Source: Hathewaya histolytica (lineage in GTDB: Bacteria; Bacillota; Clostridia; Clostridiales; Clostridiaceae). Taken from it: a stretch of DNA of 64,000 nucleotides. Under the pieces are notes generated by a model. The model was not told the origin of the DNA. It saw only the letters and a program-made list of their open reading frames with translations, and searched no databases. The DNA lies in the NCBI RefSeq assembly GCF_901482605.1, contig NZ_LR590481.1, positions 310,001 through 374,000 of the forward strand, read 5' to 3'. Numbering within the stretch: position 1 is the first letter of the stretch; every line of letters starts with the position of its first letter. Made by a program: the position numbers and the translations under genes. Of this stretch, positions 43,982 to 52,128 are shown piece after piece.

Positions 43982-44932
43982 TTGGTAAAAGTTCATATAA
44001 TATCAGGATTTTTAGGTGCTGGTAAAACTAGTTTTATTAAAAAATTTATATGCTTATTAGATGGTGAAAAAACAGCAATTTTAGAAAATGAGTTTGGAGA
44101 GGTGTCTATTGATGGAGGTATTATTGAAAAAGAAGGCTATGATGTTATAGAACTTCCAAGTGGATGTATATGTTGTAGCTTGAAGACTAATTTCTACGAT
44201 GCATTAGAAAAGATTGTAGAAGATATCAATCCTGAAAATATAATAATAGAACCTACTGGACTTGGTATTTTAAGTGAAATACTAAATATTTTAAATATGG
44301 AGCCATTCAAAGAAAAGTGTAGGGTGGAATCTTTAATTACCATTGTAGATGGTGAGAACTATTTAGAACAAGAAGAGATTTTTGGGGAGTTTTTTAAGGA
44401 TCAGATAGCTAATGCAAAAGTTTTATTTGTAAGTAAAGTAGATAAAATATCTGAAAGTACATTAAATAAAATTATAAAGTCTTTAAGAGAAATAAACAAA
44501 AGTGCCTATATCACTGATGGAAATATAGAAAAAATTAACATAGATCAATTACAAAGGCTTTTAAATACCGAGGAAATTGAAATAAACTATTCTTTTAATC
44601 ATGGTGCAAAGGCATATATTGAGGGTTTTCATAGTTCAGGATTTAAGTTAGATAAGTACTTTTTAAAAGAAGAATTAGAAAATAAGTTAAAGGTTTTAAA
44701 AAGTGGCAATTATGGTGAAATATATAGAGCAAAGGGAATTTTAAAAGGAGATAAGTCAAATTTAGAGTTTAACTATGTAAATGGTAATTATGTAGTTACA
44801 ACTTCAAACTTAGAGGTTTCTTTTAGAATTTGTATAATAGGAAAAGATTTAAATGAGTCTAGATTAAAATTGTTATTTGATAAAAAGGATACGTCCTCTA
44901 TAAAAAGGGGAGATGGATTTATAGTGAAGTAG
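43982..44932 (+). CDS. CobW/COG0523-family GTPase metallochaperone
   Basis: 316 residues from TTG 43982, with GGGGG upstream. G3E GTPase motifs: Walker A GFLGAGKT (residues 9-16), the metal-binding CxCC motif at 62-65 (GCICCSLKT), IIIEPTGLG and SKVDK (in place of NKxD). A CobW C-terminal domain follows. COG0523 proteins deliver zinc, cobalt, iron or manganese to client enzymes. Within this cluster the zinc-dependent methyltransferases or the cobalt cofactor are natural clients, but this is inference. Confidence 0.9.
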   Translation: MVKVHIISGFLGAGKTSFIKKFICLLDGEKTAILENEFGEVSIDGGIIEKEGYDVIELPSGCICCSLKTNFYDALEKIVEDINPENIIIEPTGLGILSEILNILNMEPFKEKCRVESLITIVDGENYLEQEEIFGEFFKDQIANAKVLFVSKVDKISESTLNKIIKSLREINKSAYITDGNIEKINIDQLQRLLNTEEIEINYSFNHGAKAYIEGFHSSGFKLDKYFLKEELENKLKVLKSGNYGEIYRAKGILKGDKSNLEFNYVNGNYVVTTSNLEVSFRICIIGKDLNESRLKLLFDKKDTSSIKRGDGFIVK

Positions 44933-44944
44933 GAGGTGGATTAA

Positions 44945-45817
44945 TTGGATAATAAAATAAATTTTAAATGTGTTGGGGATAATTTAGAGAGCATACCAGA
45001 GAGTGTGCAAGAGGATACTGGTTTAACTTTTCCTGAAGTTCATACAAATGGAGAGGACATGGCAGTCTTATCTAAAGCACTAAAAGAAGATAAAGATGAT
45101 ATAGTGTGTAGGCTTCCATTTTGTAATACAGTAGAGGCAGAGGCCATAGGTGCCCATATAAAGCTTGGAGATTTTAAAACAGGACCAAGGGTTTCCGAAT
45201 ATAAATTTAATTCTATAGAACAGTTAGATAGTATACAGGAAATAGATTTAGAACACGGCAGAATAAAAGAAGTCTTAAAGGCTGTTAAAATTTTAAATGA
45301 AAGTGGAGAAACTGTAGTTTTAAATATAGAAGGACCTTTTACTATTATTTCTTCCCTAATTGATTCTATGATATTTTACAAGGCGATTAGAAAAAATAAA
45401 GAAGTAGTAGAAAAGTTTATAAATTCCATAGAGCATAGTATAGTTAAATATGCAAAAGAGGGAATAAAAAATGGAGCTAAAGTTATATCCTATGGAGATC
45501 CTGTAGGAGCTTTAGATATAGTAGGACCAAAGGTGTATAAAGAGGTTAGTGCAAAATCAAGTATGAGAATCTTAAAGGAACTAGAAAAGGAAACAGGAGA
45601 TACGATTATTCATTTATGTGGAAAAACTTCGGCTGCTTTTGAAAACATGGGATTTAGCAACTCTGAAAGAATAGAATATGATAATAATAAAACTTATGGG
45701 GAAGGTATATTTAGTGTAGTAAAAGAAAGACAAGATGTGAAGTTTATAGGTCATGGATGTATAAAAAGAACACCTTTAAAACTTAAGGATAATGGTGTTT
45801 ATAAAATAAATTTATAA
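44945..45817 (+). CDS. UroD-family methyltransferase 2, N-terminally shortened
   Basis: 290 residues from TTG 44945 (GTAGGAGGTGG upstream), 12 nt after the CobW-like gene. It has the MtaA-type barrel with HLC near residue 222 ([12 protein letters not shown]) and a Cys near 269 ([10 protein letters not shown]), i.e. the zinc-site pattern is kept. Compared with its paralogues at 41057 and 49633 it lacks roughly the first 40-50 residues (the LTPxERxxxAL start) and some of the C terminus. It may be a dedicated acceptor-side enzyme or a partner subunit. Alignable to methyltransferase 1 from FPEVH onward. Confidence 0.8.
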   Translation: MDNKINFKCVGDNLESIPESVQEDTGLTFPEVHTNGEDMAVLSKALKEDKDDIVCRLPFCNTVEAEAIGAHIKLGDFKTGPRVSEYKFNSIEQLDSIQEIDLEHGRIKEVLKAVKILNESGETVVLNIEGPFTIISSLIDSMIFYKAIRKNKEVVEKFINSIEHSIVKYAKEGIKNGAKVISYGDPVGALDIVGPKVYKEVSAKSSMRILKELEKETGDTIIHLCGKTSAAFENMGFSNSERIEYDNNKTYGEGIFSVVKERQDVKFIGHGCIKRTPLKLKDNGVYKINL

Positions 45818-45839
45818 AATATACAAGGGGGACAAGGGG

Positions 45840-46988
45840 ATGTCTAATTTACCAAAGGCATTTAATGAATTTAGTGAGGCAAGAAGGAATGGATTTATAA
45901 AAGTTAAGGAACTAAAAGATAGTGGAAAACACATAGTAGGAACATTTTGTACATTTACACCAACAGAGATTATATATGCAGCTGATGCTATACCAGTATC
46001 ATTATGTGGGGTTAGTGAAGAACCAATTCCAGAAGCTGAAAAACATCTTCCAAAAAACTTATGTCCATTAATTAAATCATCTTATGGATTCGCACTAAGT
46101 GAAAAATGTCCATATACATATTTTTCAGATATATTAGTTGGAGAAACCACTTGTGACGGTAAGAAAAAAATGTATGAGTATTTAAGTAAGCTTAAACCTA
46201 TGCATGTTATGCAGCTTCCACAAGCAATAGATAGGGAACATGCTTTCAAGGTTTGGAGAAATGAAATTATAATATTTAAAGAAAGATTAGAAAAAGAGTT
46301 TGGTATAGAAATAACAGAAGAGGATATTAAAGAAGCAATAAGCACTAAGAATGAAGAAAGAAGACTTTTAAGAGAATTTTATGAACTAGGAAAATTAGTA
46401 CCACCAGCTATATCGGGGTGTGAAATGCAAACTGTTTTAGAGGGAGTAGGCTTTACACTAGATAAGAAGGAACAAAATAAAAGAATAAGAGGAATGATTG
46501 ATAAAATTAAGGATCAATATGAAAATGAGGGAAAAAAAGTAGATAAAGAAGCTAAAAGAATACTTGTTACAGGTTGCCCAATAGGAGGTGCCGCTACAAA
46601 GGTAGTTGAAATAATAGAACAAAGTGGTGGAGTTGTAGTTTGCTTTGAAAACTGTGGTGGAGTTAAAGAAAAGGCTCGTTTAGTAGATGAGGATAAAGAT
46701 ATTTATGATGCTTTAACTGAAAAATATTTAAACATAGGTTGTTCAGTTATGGCACCAAATGATAATAGAGTAGCATTAATAGATGATTTAATAGATGAAT
46801 ATCAAGTAGATGGTGTAATAGATGTAATCTTGCAAGCGTGCCACACTTATAATGTAGAAACCTATAGAATAAAAGAATTTGTAACAGGTGAAAAAGAAAA
46901 GCCTTATATGAGCGTAGAAACTGATTATTCACAAGCAGATACAGGGCAATTAAAAACAAGAATAGCAGCATTTATAGAAATGCTATAG
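45840..46988 (+). CDS. 2-hydroxyacyl-CoA dehydratase-family / double-cubane-cluster-type protein 1
   Basis: 382 residues of the HgdB/FldC/BcrC family. Cysteine positions typical of the double-cubane subgroup are seen: GTFCTFTP (about 39), [16 protein letters not shown] (about 77), SEKCPYTYF and [10 protein letters not shown] (about 105), then [14 protein letters not shown] and LQACHTYN. The size matches the single-subunit double-cubane cluster proteins (DCCP) that reduce small molecules using ATP-driven electrons from an activase, better than the two-subunit dehydratases acting on acyl-CoA. No CoA-ester pathway genes are nearby. The activase is at 48748. Substrate unknown. Confidence 0.82.
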   Translation: MSNLPKAFNEFSEARRNGFIKVKELKDSGKHIVGTFCTFTPTEIIYAADAIPVSLCGVSEEPIPEAEKHLPKNLCPLIKSSYGFALSEKCPYTYFSDILVGETTCDGKKKMYEYLSKLKPMHVMQLPQAIDREHAFKVWRNEIIIFKERLEKEFGIEITEEDIKEAISTKNEERRLLREFYELGKLVPPAISGCEMQTVLEGVGFTLDKKEQNKRIRGMIDKIKDQYENEGKKVDKEAKRILVTGCPIGGAATKVVEIIEQSGGVVVCFENCGGVKEKARLVDEDKDIYDALTEKYLNIGCSVMAPNDNRVALIDDLIDEYQVDGVIDVILQACHTYNVETYRIKEFVTGEKEKPYMSVETDYSQADTGQLKTRIAAFIEML

Positions 46989-47146
46989 TATTTAAAATAT
47001 ATATAGAATTCCTAATATCTATTGAAAAATTCAAATAAAGAATATTCTTAATATATGATAGAATCTATTTAATGACACCTTAAGTAGAAAATTAAAATAT
47101 TATGTAAAATTATACTTAAGGGTTTAAAGATATTGGGAGGGGTATT

Positions 47147-48406
47147 ATGGCGGATTATAAGGAAATGTGGGAAAGGTTAAATGTTGATTTAGAAAAACAT
47201 GATCAACTATGTGAAATTCTACCAGAACTTTATGGCTCAGTTTATATGCAACAAGAAAATAGACCTGAGGGTATGAACTATTTTAACTTTGTAGTATCAG
47301 AGGTCCATGGCCTAAGAATTCAAGAATTAGAGGAAGCTAAAGAACAGGGTAGAAAGGTAGTTGGAACTTTTTGTGTTTTTGTTCCAGATGAAATTATATT
47401 AGCTACTAACGCTGTAAGTGTTGGACTTTGTGCAGGCTCTCAATTTTGGATAGAAGGTGGCGAGAAGGTACTACCTAAAAATTTATGTCCATTAATAAAA
47501 GCATTTACAGGTGCATTGGTAGATCGTACATGTCCATATTTCCTATCATGTGATATGTTAGTTGGGGAAACTACTTGCGATGGTAAGAAAAAAGCTTGGG
47601 AAATTATAAGTGAATATAAGCCTCTACATGTAATGGACTTACCTCAAATGAAAAGGGATAAGGACTATAAAATGTGGAGAGAGGAAATTAAACTTTTCAT
47701 AGATAAGATGGAAGAGTTAACTGGAAATAAGGTTACAGTAGAAAATCTAAAAAAAGCAATAGACCTTTGTAATAGAAAGAGAACTGTTTTAAAGAGACTT
47801 TATGATTTAAGAAAACATAAACCAACACCTATAAGCGGACTAGATTCCTTACTTATATCACAAATTGCTTTCTATGATAACCCTGAAAGATTTATAGAAA
47901 AAACTAACGAACTTTGTGATGAATTAGAAGACAGAATAAAGACTATGGAAGACAAGGGAAGAAAGAGAATATTAATCACAGGAACTCCAATGGCTCTTCC
48001 AAACTGGAAACTACATTCAATAATTGAAAGCTTAGATGCTGATGTAGTAGCAGAAGAATCTTGTACAGGAACAAGATATTTTGAAAACTTAGTATCAGAA
48101 GAAGGGGAAACCTTAGAAGAATTGGTTCAAAATTTAGGTGAAAGATATTTAAAAATAAATTGTGCATGTTTTACACCAAATCATGGAAGAGTTGATGATG
48201 TATTAAGGTATGTAAAAGAATATAATGTAGATGGGGTTATAGATTACGGTTTATCTTTCTGTCATACATACTCTATAGAAGGAAAGACTATTCAGGATAA
48301 ATTAAGAGAAGAAAATATTCCAGTAATGAGAATAGAGACTGATTATTCAAATGAAGATTCAGGCCAAATTAAAACAAGAATAGAAGCTTTCTTAGAAATA
48401 ATGTAA
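47147..48406 (+). CDS. 2-hydroxyacyl-CoA dehydratase-family / double-cubane-cluster-type protein 2
   Basis: 419 residues, paralogous to the protein at 45840 and carrying about 45 extra N-terminal residues. It retains the same cysteine landmarks: [62 protein letters not shown] and SFCHTYS. Two such proteins with one activase could form a heterodimer as in dehydratases, or two alternative homodimeric reductases. A 158-nt gap precedes it, so it may have its own promoter. ATG follows GGGAGGGG. Confidence 0.82.
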   Translation: MADYKEMWERLNVDLEKHDQLCEILPELYGSVYMQQENRPEGMNYFNFVVSEVHGLRIQELEEAKEQGRKVVGTFCVFVPDEIILATNAVSVGLCAGSQFWIEGGEKVLPKNLCPLIKAFTGALVDRTCPYFLSCDMLVGETTCDGKKKAWEIISEYKPLHVMDLPQMKRDKDYKMWREEIKLFIDKMEELTGNKVTVENLKKAIDLCNRKRTVLKRLYDLRKHKPTPISGLDSLLISQIAFYDNPERFIEKTNELCDELEDRIKTMEDKGRKRILITGTPMALPNWKLHSIIESLDADVVAEESCTGTRYFENLVSEEGETLEELVQNLGERYLKINCACFTPNHGRVDDVLRYVKEYNVDGVIDYGLSFCHTYSIEGKTIQDKLREENIPVMRIETDYSNEDSGQIKTRIEAFLEIM

Positions 48407-48410
48407 TTTT

Positions 48411-48446
48411 AAAAGAGTTCTTCATAATATCTATGAGGAACTCTTA
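48411..48446. repeat. intercistronic hairpin after double-cubane gene 2
   Basis: AAAAGAGTTCTTCATA pairs with TATGAGGAACTCTT (near-perfect, about 14 bp). There is no T tract, and the next gene starts 23 nt later, so read-through is expected. Confidence 0.5.
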
Positions 48447-48468
48447 TCAACATATAGAAGGTGGTCTC

Positions 48469-48720
48469 ATGGAAAAATTAGAGTATTATATATTATTCCC
48501 TAACTATACAGAGGGAATGAAATTGGAATCAATTTTAAAAGAAAACAAAATTAAGTATATAATTTCACCCACTCCAAGACAACTTTCATCTTGTTGTGGA
48601 ATTTCTATAAAGTATGAAAAAGAAAACGAAGGGAAAATTAAAAGTTTAGTAAAAGAAAATAAGATTAATACTGAAGGTTTTTTTCCATTAAAAAGGGTTA
48701 TAAAAAACTTCTATGTATAA
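48469..48720 (+). CDS. DUF3343 domain protein
   Basis: GAAGGTGG supports ATG 48469; 83 residues. It shows the DUF3343 pattern: YYILFPNYTEGMKLESILKE, a PTPRQLSSCCGISIKYEKE cysteine segment and a short C-terminal tail. It sits between double-cubane gene 2 and its activase, so it is likely an accessory factor of that enzyme. Its relative at 1698-1934 is in the YedE/TusA operon, which hints at a sulfur or selenium link. Function unknown. Confidence 0.78.
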   Translation: MEKLEYYILFPNYTEGMKLESILKENKIKYIISPTPRQLSSCCGISIKYEKENEGKIKSLVKENKINTEGFFPLKRVIKNFYV

Positions 48721-48747
48721 AATAGTTGCAAAGGAAGGATTGATTTA

Positions 48748-49506
48748 ATGCATTACATAGGTGTGGATATAGGCTCTACAGCTGCAAAAGTTGCAATATT
48801 TGAAGAAGAAAATTTAAAGGAAACATTCACTATGCCAACGGGATGGAGTAGTGTTGAGACTGCTAAAATCATAAAGACTAGAATTGAAGACATGGGTATA
48901 AAAGAAGGAGAGTACAAGGTGATTGCAACAGGTTATGGAAGGGTATCTGTACCTTATGCAGATAAAACCGTAACGGAGATTACCTGTCATGGAAAAGGAG
49001 CTTATTACTTAAGTTCCCAGGATTGTACCGTTATAGATATAGGTGGACAAGATACTAAGGTAATAACTATAGAAAATGGTATGGTTACAGACTTTATAAT
49101 GAATGATAAGTGTTCAGCAGGAACAGGAAGGTTTATGGAGATAATGGCAAATGTGTTAAGTGTAGATATTAACACTCTTTGTGACCTTGCATCAAAAGGT
49201 GGAGGAGTTACTATAAGTTCCATGTGTACGGTTTTCGCAGAATCTGAAGTTATTAGCTTAATTGGTAGAGGGGAAAAGAAAGAAGACATAGCTTTTGCCA
49301 TTATAGACTCTATAGTTAATAAGGTTAAATCACTATGTGGTAGACATTCATCAGGAAATATTTATTACTTAACAGGTGGACTTTGCGAGTGTGATTATGT
49401 ATTAGAGAGTCTTTCAAGTAAACTTGGAAAACCTATAAAAACATCACCAAAAGCCAGATATGCAGGAGCAATAGGGGCAGCACTTTTAGCTAAAAAGATA
49501 AAGTAA
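48748..49506 (+). CDS. acyl-CoA dehydratase activase / double-cubane-protein reductase (HgdC/BadF-BadG type ATPase)
   Basis: 252 residues, the usual length of HgdC-type activases. ASKHA ATPase motifs: GVDIGSTAAKVAIF (about 5-18), VIDIGGQDTKVI (about 97-108) and YLTGGLCECDYV. The two cysteines that bridge a 4Fe-4S cluster between monomers are in NDKCSAGTGRFMEIMA and SSMCTVFAESEVISLIG. It drives low-potential electrons into the double-cubane partner by ATP hydrolysis. The adjacent DUF3343 protein and two candidate partners support this pairing. Confidence 0.92.
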   Translation: MHYIGVDIGSTAAKVAIFEEENLKETFTMPTGWSSVETAKIIKTRIEDMGIKEGEYKVIATGYGRVSVPYADKTVTEITCHGKGAYYLSSQDCTVIDIGGQDTKVITIENGMVTDFIMNDKCSAGTGRFMEIMANVLSVDINTLCDLASKGGGVTISSMCTVFAESEVISLIGRGEKKEDIAFAIIDSIVNKVKSLCGRHSSGNIYYLTGGLCECDYVLESLSSKLGKPIKTSPKARYAGAIGAALLAKKIK

Positions 49507-49632
49507 TATAAAAAATATAGAATATTTATAAAAAATCTAAAAAAACTATGTTATTTATTTTGAGGAAGAAAGGCATTAATTTCTGATTTTGGGGTTAAGT
49601 TATAATATTTTTATACAAGGGGGAATTAGTTT

Positions 49633-50697
49633 ATGTCGAACGATGCTATGACGCCTATAGAGAGGGCAATTGCTTTAGGTAAGGGGGAGTCTGTTGATAG
49701 GTTACCTTGTAATCCCAATATTGCCAATGGGGTTGCTAGGATTTATGGTTGTAAGATTTCTGAGTTTAATAAAAGTGGTAAGGCCATTGCTGAATCTCAA
49801 ATAGCAGCTTATAGAAAATTTGGATATGACGGTGTTAGGGTATTTACTGATCTTTTTCCTTGGGCTGAAGCCATGGGAGCTAAGGTTTCTTTTCCAGAGG
49901 ATAATACTGCAGATTTATTAGAGCCTGCTATAACTAATTTAAATGATATAGATAAATTAAAGCCTGTTAATCCATATAAGGATGGTAGACTTCCAATACA
50001 TGTGGATGCCATGAAGTATTTAATAGATGGTGTAGGGAAAGAGGTTCCTTGTGCTGGAGGAGTTGTAGGACCTTTTACTAATGCATTTTTCCTTGTTGGG
50101 GTTCCTGTTATGACAAAACTTATGTTTAAAAATCCAGAACTTGTACATAAGTTGTGTGCTGTATCTCTTCAAACTTGTAAAAACTATGTAGATGCTATTG
50201 TAGAGTGCGGTCTTACACCAACAATTTCGGAACCCATGTCATCATGTACTGTAGTAAGTCCAAAACATTTTAGAGAATTTTCACTTCCTTATTTAAGAGA
50301 ATTAATAGGATATATAAATTCTAAAGGAAAAGGAGTAACTATTCATATATGTGGCAAAACAGAAGCTATATGGGAAAACTTAGTAGATTGTAATATTGCA
50401 GGACTTAGTATAGATAATGTAGCTAGTTTAGAAAATTGTAAAAACATGGTTGGGCATAGAGTTAAGATTCTTGGAAATATAGATCCTGCGTCAGTAATGT
50501 ATGGTGGAAAGCCTGAAGATGTAAGAAAAGCAGTAATAGAATGTGTAAAACAAGGATATAATTCTAAAAAAGGTTATGTAATCATGTCAGGATGTAGTCT
50601 TCCAGTAGAAACATCTTTTGATAATATACAAGCTATGATGGATACAGCGAGGGAAATAGGTTATCCTGTGACAAATGAAAAATTAAGTTTATTATAA
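49633..50697 (+). CDS. UroD-family (MtaA/CmuA-type) corrinoid methyltransferase 3
   Basis: 354 residues beginning MSNDAMTPIERAIALGKGE, standard for this family. The zinc-site pattern is present: HIC near residue 237 (VTIHICGKTEAIW) and Cys near 320 (MSGCSLPVETS). It differs clearly from methyltransferase 1, so it probably acts on a different methyl donor or acceptor. A 126-nt gap with GGGGGAA before the start separates it from the activase; it may be the last gene of the cluster or a separate unit. No DHPS-type methyltetrahydrofolate methyltransferase is present in the window. Confidence 0.9.
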   Translation: MSNDAMTPIERAIALGKGESVDRLPCNPNIANGVARIYGCKISEFNKSGKAIAESQIAAYRKFGYDGVRVFTDLFPWAEAMGAKVSFPEDNTADLLEPAITNLNDIDKLKPVNPYKDGRLPIHVDAMKYLIDGVGKEVPCAGGVVGPFTNAFFLVGVPVMTKLMFKNPELVHKLCAVSLQTCKNYVDAIVECGLTPTISEPMSSCTVVSPKHFREFSLPYLRELIGYINSKGKGVTIHICGKTEAIWENLVDCNIAGLSIDNVASLENCKNMVGHRVKILGNIDPASVMYGGKPEDVRKAVIECVKQGYNSKKGYVIMSGCSLPVETSFDNIQAMMDTAREIGYPVTNEKLSLL

Positions 50698-50725
50698 TAG
50701 ATACATATATAGCCTAAAAATCAAA

Positions 50726-50768
50726 AGTCTATCTAAGAGTATTTGTTAAAACATACCTTAGATAGACT
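50726..50768 (-). terminator. terminator between methyltransferase 3 and the GNAT gene
   Basis: Perfect 12-bp stem AGTCTATCTAAG / CTTAGATAGACT; on the minus strand it is followed by TTTGATTTTTAGG. Confidence 0.75.
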
Positions 50769-50783
50769 AAGTTATGTACATAG

Positions 50784-51293
50784 TTACTCACTTAAAACTT
50801 TTTCATAACAAATAAAAGGTTCATTGGTCCCTTTAAAATAAACTTCTCCTATAAATGCATAATGGAGTTTTTTAAATAGATTTTTCATCTTATCATTCAA
50901 AGAATTTGTATCTGTTTTTAGATGCTTAATACCTTGTTTAATGGCAAATTCTTCTGCAAAATCCATTAGTTCTGTAGCAATTCCTGTACGTCTTAAGTCA
51001 GGATTAACAGCCATTCTATGAAGGACTAGACAATCTGTATTTAAAGACCAATTGAGATTTCCGTATTCAGGAGTTTCACATTTATTTATAGATATAAATC
51101 CAGCAATAATATCATTTCTTTCACAAATAAATAAATCTTCTTTTTCAATATCATCTAGAAAGTCTTTTTCTCTAGGATAATTCTCATCCCACTGATAGTT
51201 TCCATAAGAGTTCATTTCACTTATAACTTTATTTACAATTTCCATAATATCATGTATATCTTCTTTTTTAGCTTTCCTAATAATTTGAATCAC
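50784..51293 (-). CDS. GNAT-family N-acetyltransferase
   Basis: 169 residues with the GNAT fold: N-terminal IIRKAKKEDIHDIMEIVNKV, acetyl-CoA pyrophosphate loop in HRMAVNPDLRRTGIATELMD (motif A, RRTGIA) and a C-terminal NLFKKLHYAFIGEVYF strand. The apparent first codon is GTG at 51293, which overlaps the purine-rich stretch GGAAGGTG, so the true start may be a few codons later. It is followed on the same strand by the terminator and preceded by the ElaA-like gene 43 nt upstream, so the two could be co-transcribed. Substrate unknown. Confidence 0.85.
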   Translation of the reverse strand: MIQIIRKAKKEDIHDIMEIVNKVISEMNSYGNYQWDENYPREKDFLDDIEKEDLFICERNDIIAGFISINKCETPEYGNLNWSLNTDCLVLHRMAVNPDLRRTGIATELMDFAEEFAIKQGIKHLKTDTNSLNDKMKNLFKKLHYAFIGEVYFKGTNEPFICYEKVLSE

Positions 51294-51336
51294 CTTCCAA
51301 TTTTAAAAGACTTAATATTAATTACTTTAGTACATT

Positions 51337-51774
51337 TTAATATAACATTTCAATATGAGGAATGTCATCTTCTAAATAAACTTCGGAAACTTCTTTAAAA
51401 CCTAAACTTTTATAAAAAGTTCTTAAATATTTTTGAGCAGAAATTCTAATTCTATTTTCATGTAGCTCGTTATTTACAAAGTCTATAGCCTTTATAAGCA
51501 TTTCTCTAGAAAGCCCACTACCACGATGAGTTTTGATAACAATAACCCTTCCAATAGAAATCTCATTATAAGAGATACCCTTTTCAAGAATTCTTAAGTA
51601 AGCAATTATTTCTCCATCATTCTCACAAAATAAATGATATGATTTTTGGTCTTTACCATCACAATCTTGATAAGCACAATTTTGTTCAACAATAAAAACT
51701 TCATTTCTTAAATATAAAATTTTATAAATTTCATCAGTAGAAAGTTCATGAAATTTCTTTATTTTCCAGTTCAT
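51337..51774 (-). CDS. elaA: ElaA-family acetyltransferase
   Basis: 145 residues matching ElaA: LRNEVFIVEQNCAYQDCDGK (the YxDxDxxD-like signature), ISIGRVIVIKTHRGSGLSRE (acetyl-CoA loop) and AQKYLRTFYKSLGFKEVSE. ATG is preceded by AGGAGGTTAC. ElaA is a GNAT protein without an established substrate. First gene of a probable pair with the GNAT at 50784. Confidence 0.9.
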   Translation of the reverse strand: MNWKIKKFHELSTDEIYKILYLRNEVFIVEQNCAYQDCDGKDQKSYHLFCENDGEIIAYLRILEKGISYNEISIGRVIVIKTHRGSGLSREMLIKAIDFVNNELHENRIRISAQKYLRTFYKSLGFKEVSEVYLEDDIPHIEMLY

Positions 51775-51849
51775 AATGTAACCTCCTAAAAATCAAAGTG
51801 AAAAATCCATTATAGTATCTCATAATATTTATTATTTTATCAATAAATA

Positions 51850-51976
51850 AACTGTAACTTGTCCCAAAGATATTAAATATACATGTGATACTGCAAATTT
51901 TGAAATAAGTTATCTTTAAGACAAAATAAAAAAACATATTTCAAAATTTAAGATTTTAAAAGTAAAAGTTACAGTT
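51850..51976. repeat. nested inverted repeats in a gene-free stretch
   Basis: Outer arms AACTGTAACTT (51850-51860) and AAGTTACAGTT (51966-51976) and inner arms AAATTTTGAAATA (51895-51907) and TATTTCAAAATTT (51937-51949) are both perfect. A related copy (AAAATTTGAAATATG) lies near 52096. The stretch 51775-52128 between elaA and the alcohol dehydrogenase has no gene. Small non-autonomous element or regulatory fold are both possible. Confidence 0.4.
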
Positions 51977-52128
51977 CCTATTTAGAAAGAACATAGATAA
52001 CGTAAAGAAATTTCATTGTTTAAGCAATAAAAGATAGAATATTTTAGTTATCCAAGGGATTCCTAAATCTAGAACTGCTTTACTTTTACTTAATAAAATT
52101 TGAAATATGTTATATACTACTATAAATT

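Noticed and set aside
45840-48406. Assignment of the pair as 2-hydroxyglutaryl-CoA dehydratase subunits of glutamate fermentation
   Set aside because: No CoA transferase, 2-hydroxyglutarate dehydrogenase or glutaconyl-CoA decarboxylase genes are near, and the neighbours are methyltransferase genes.
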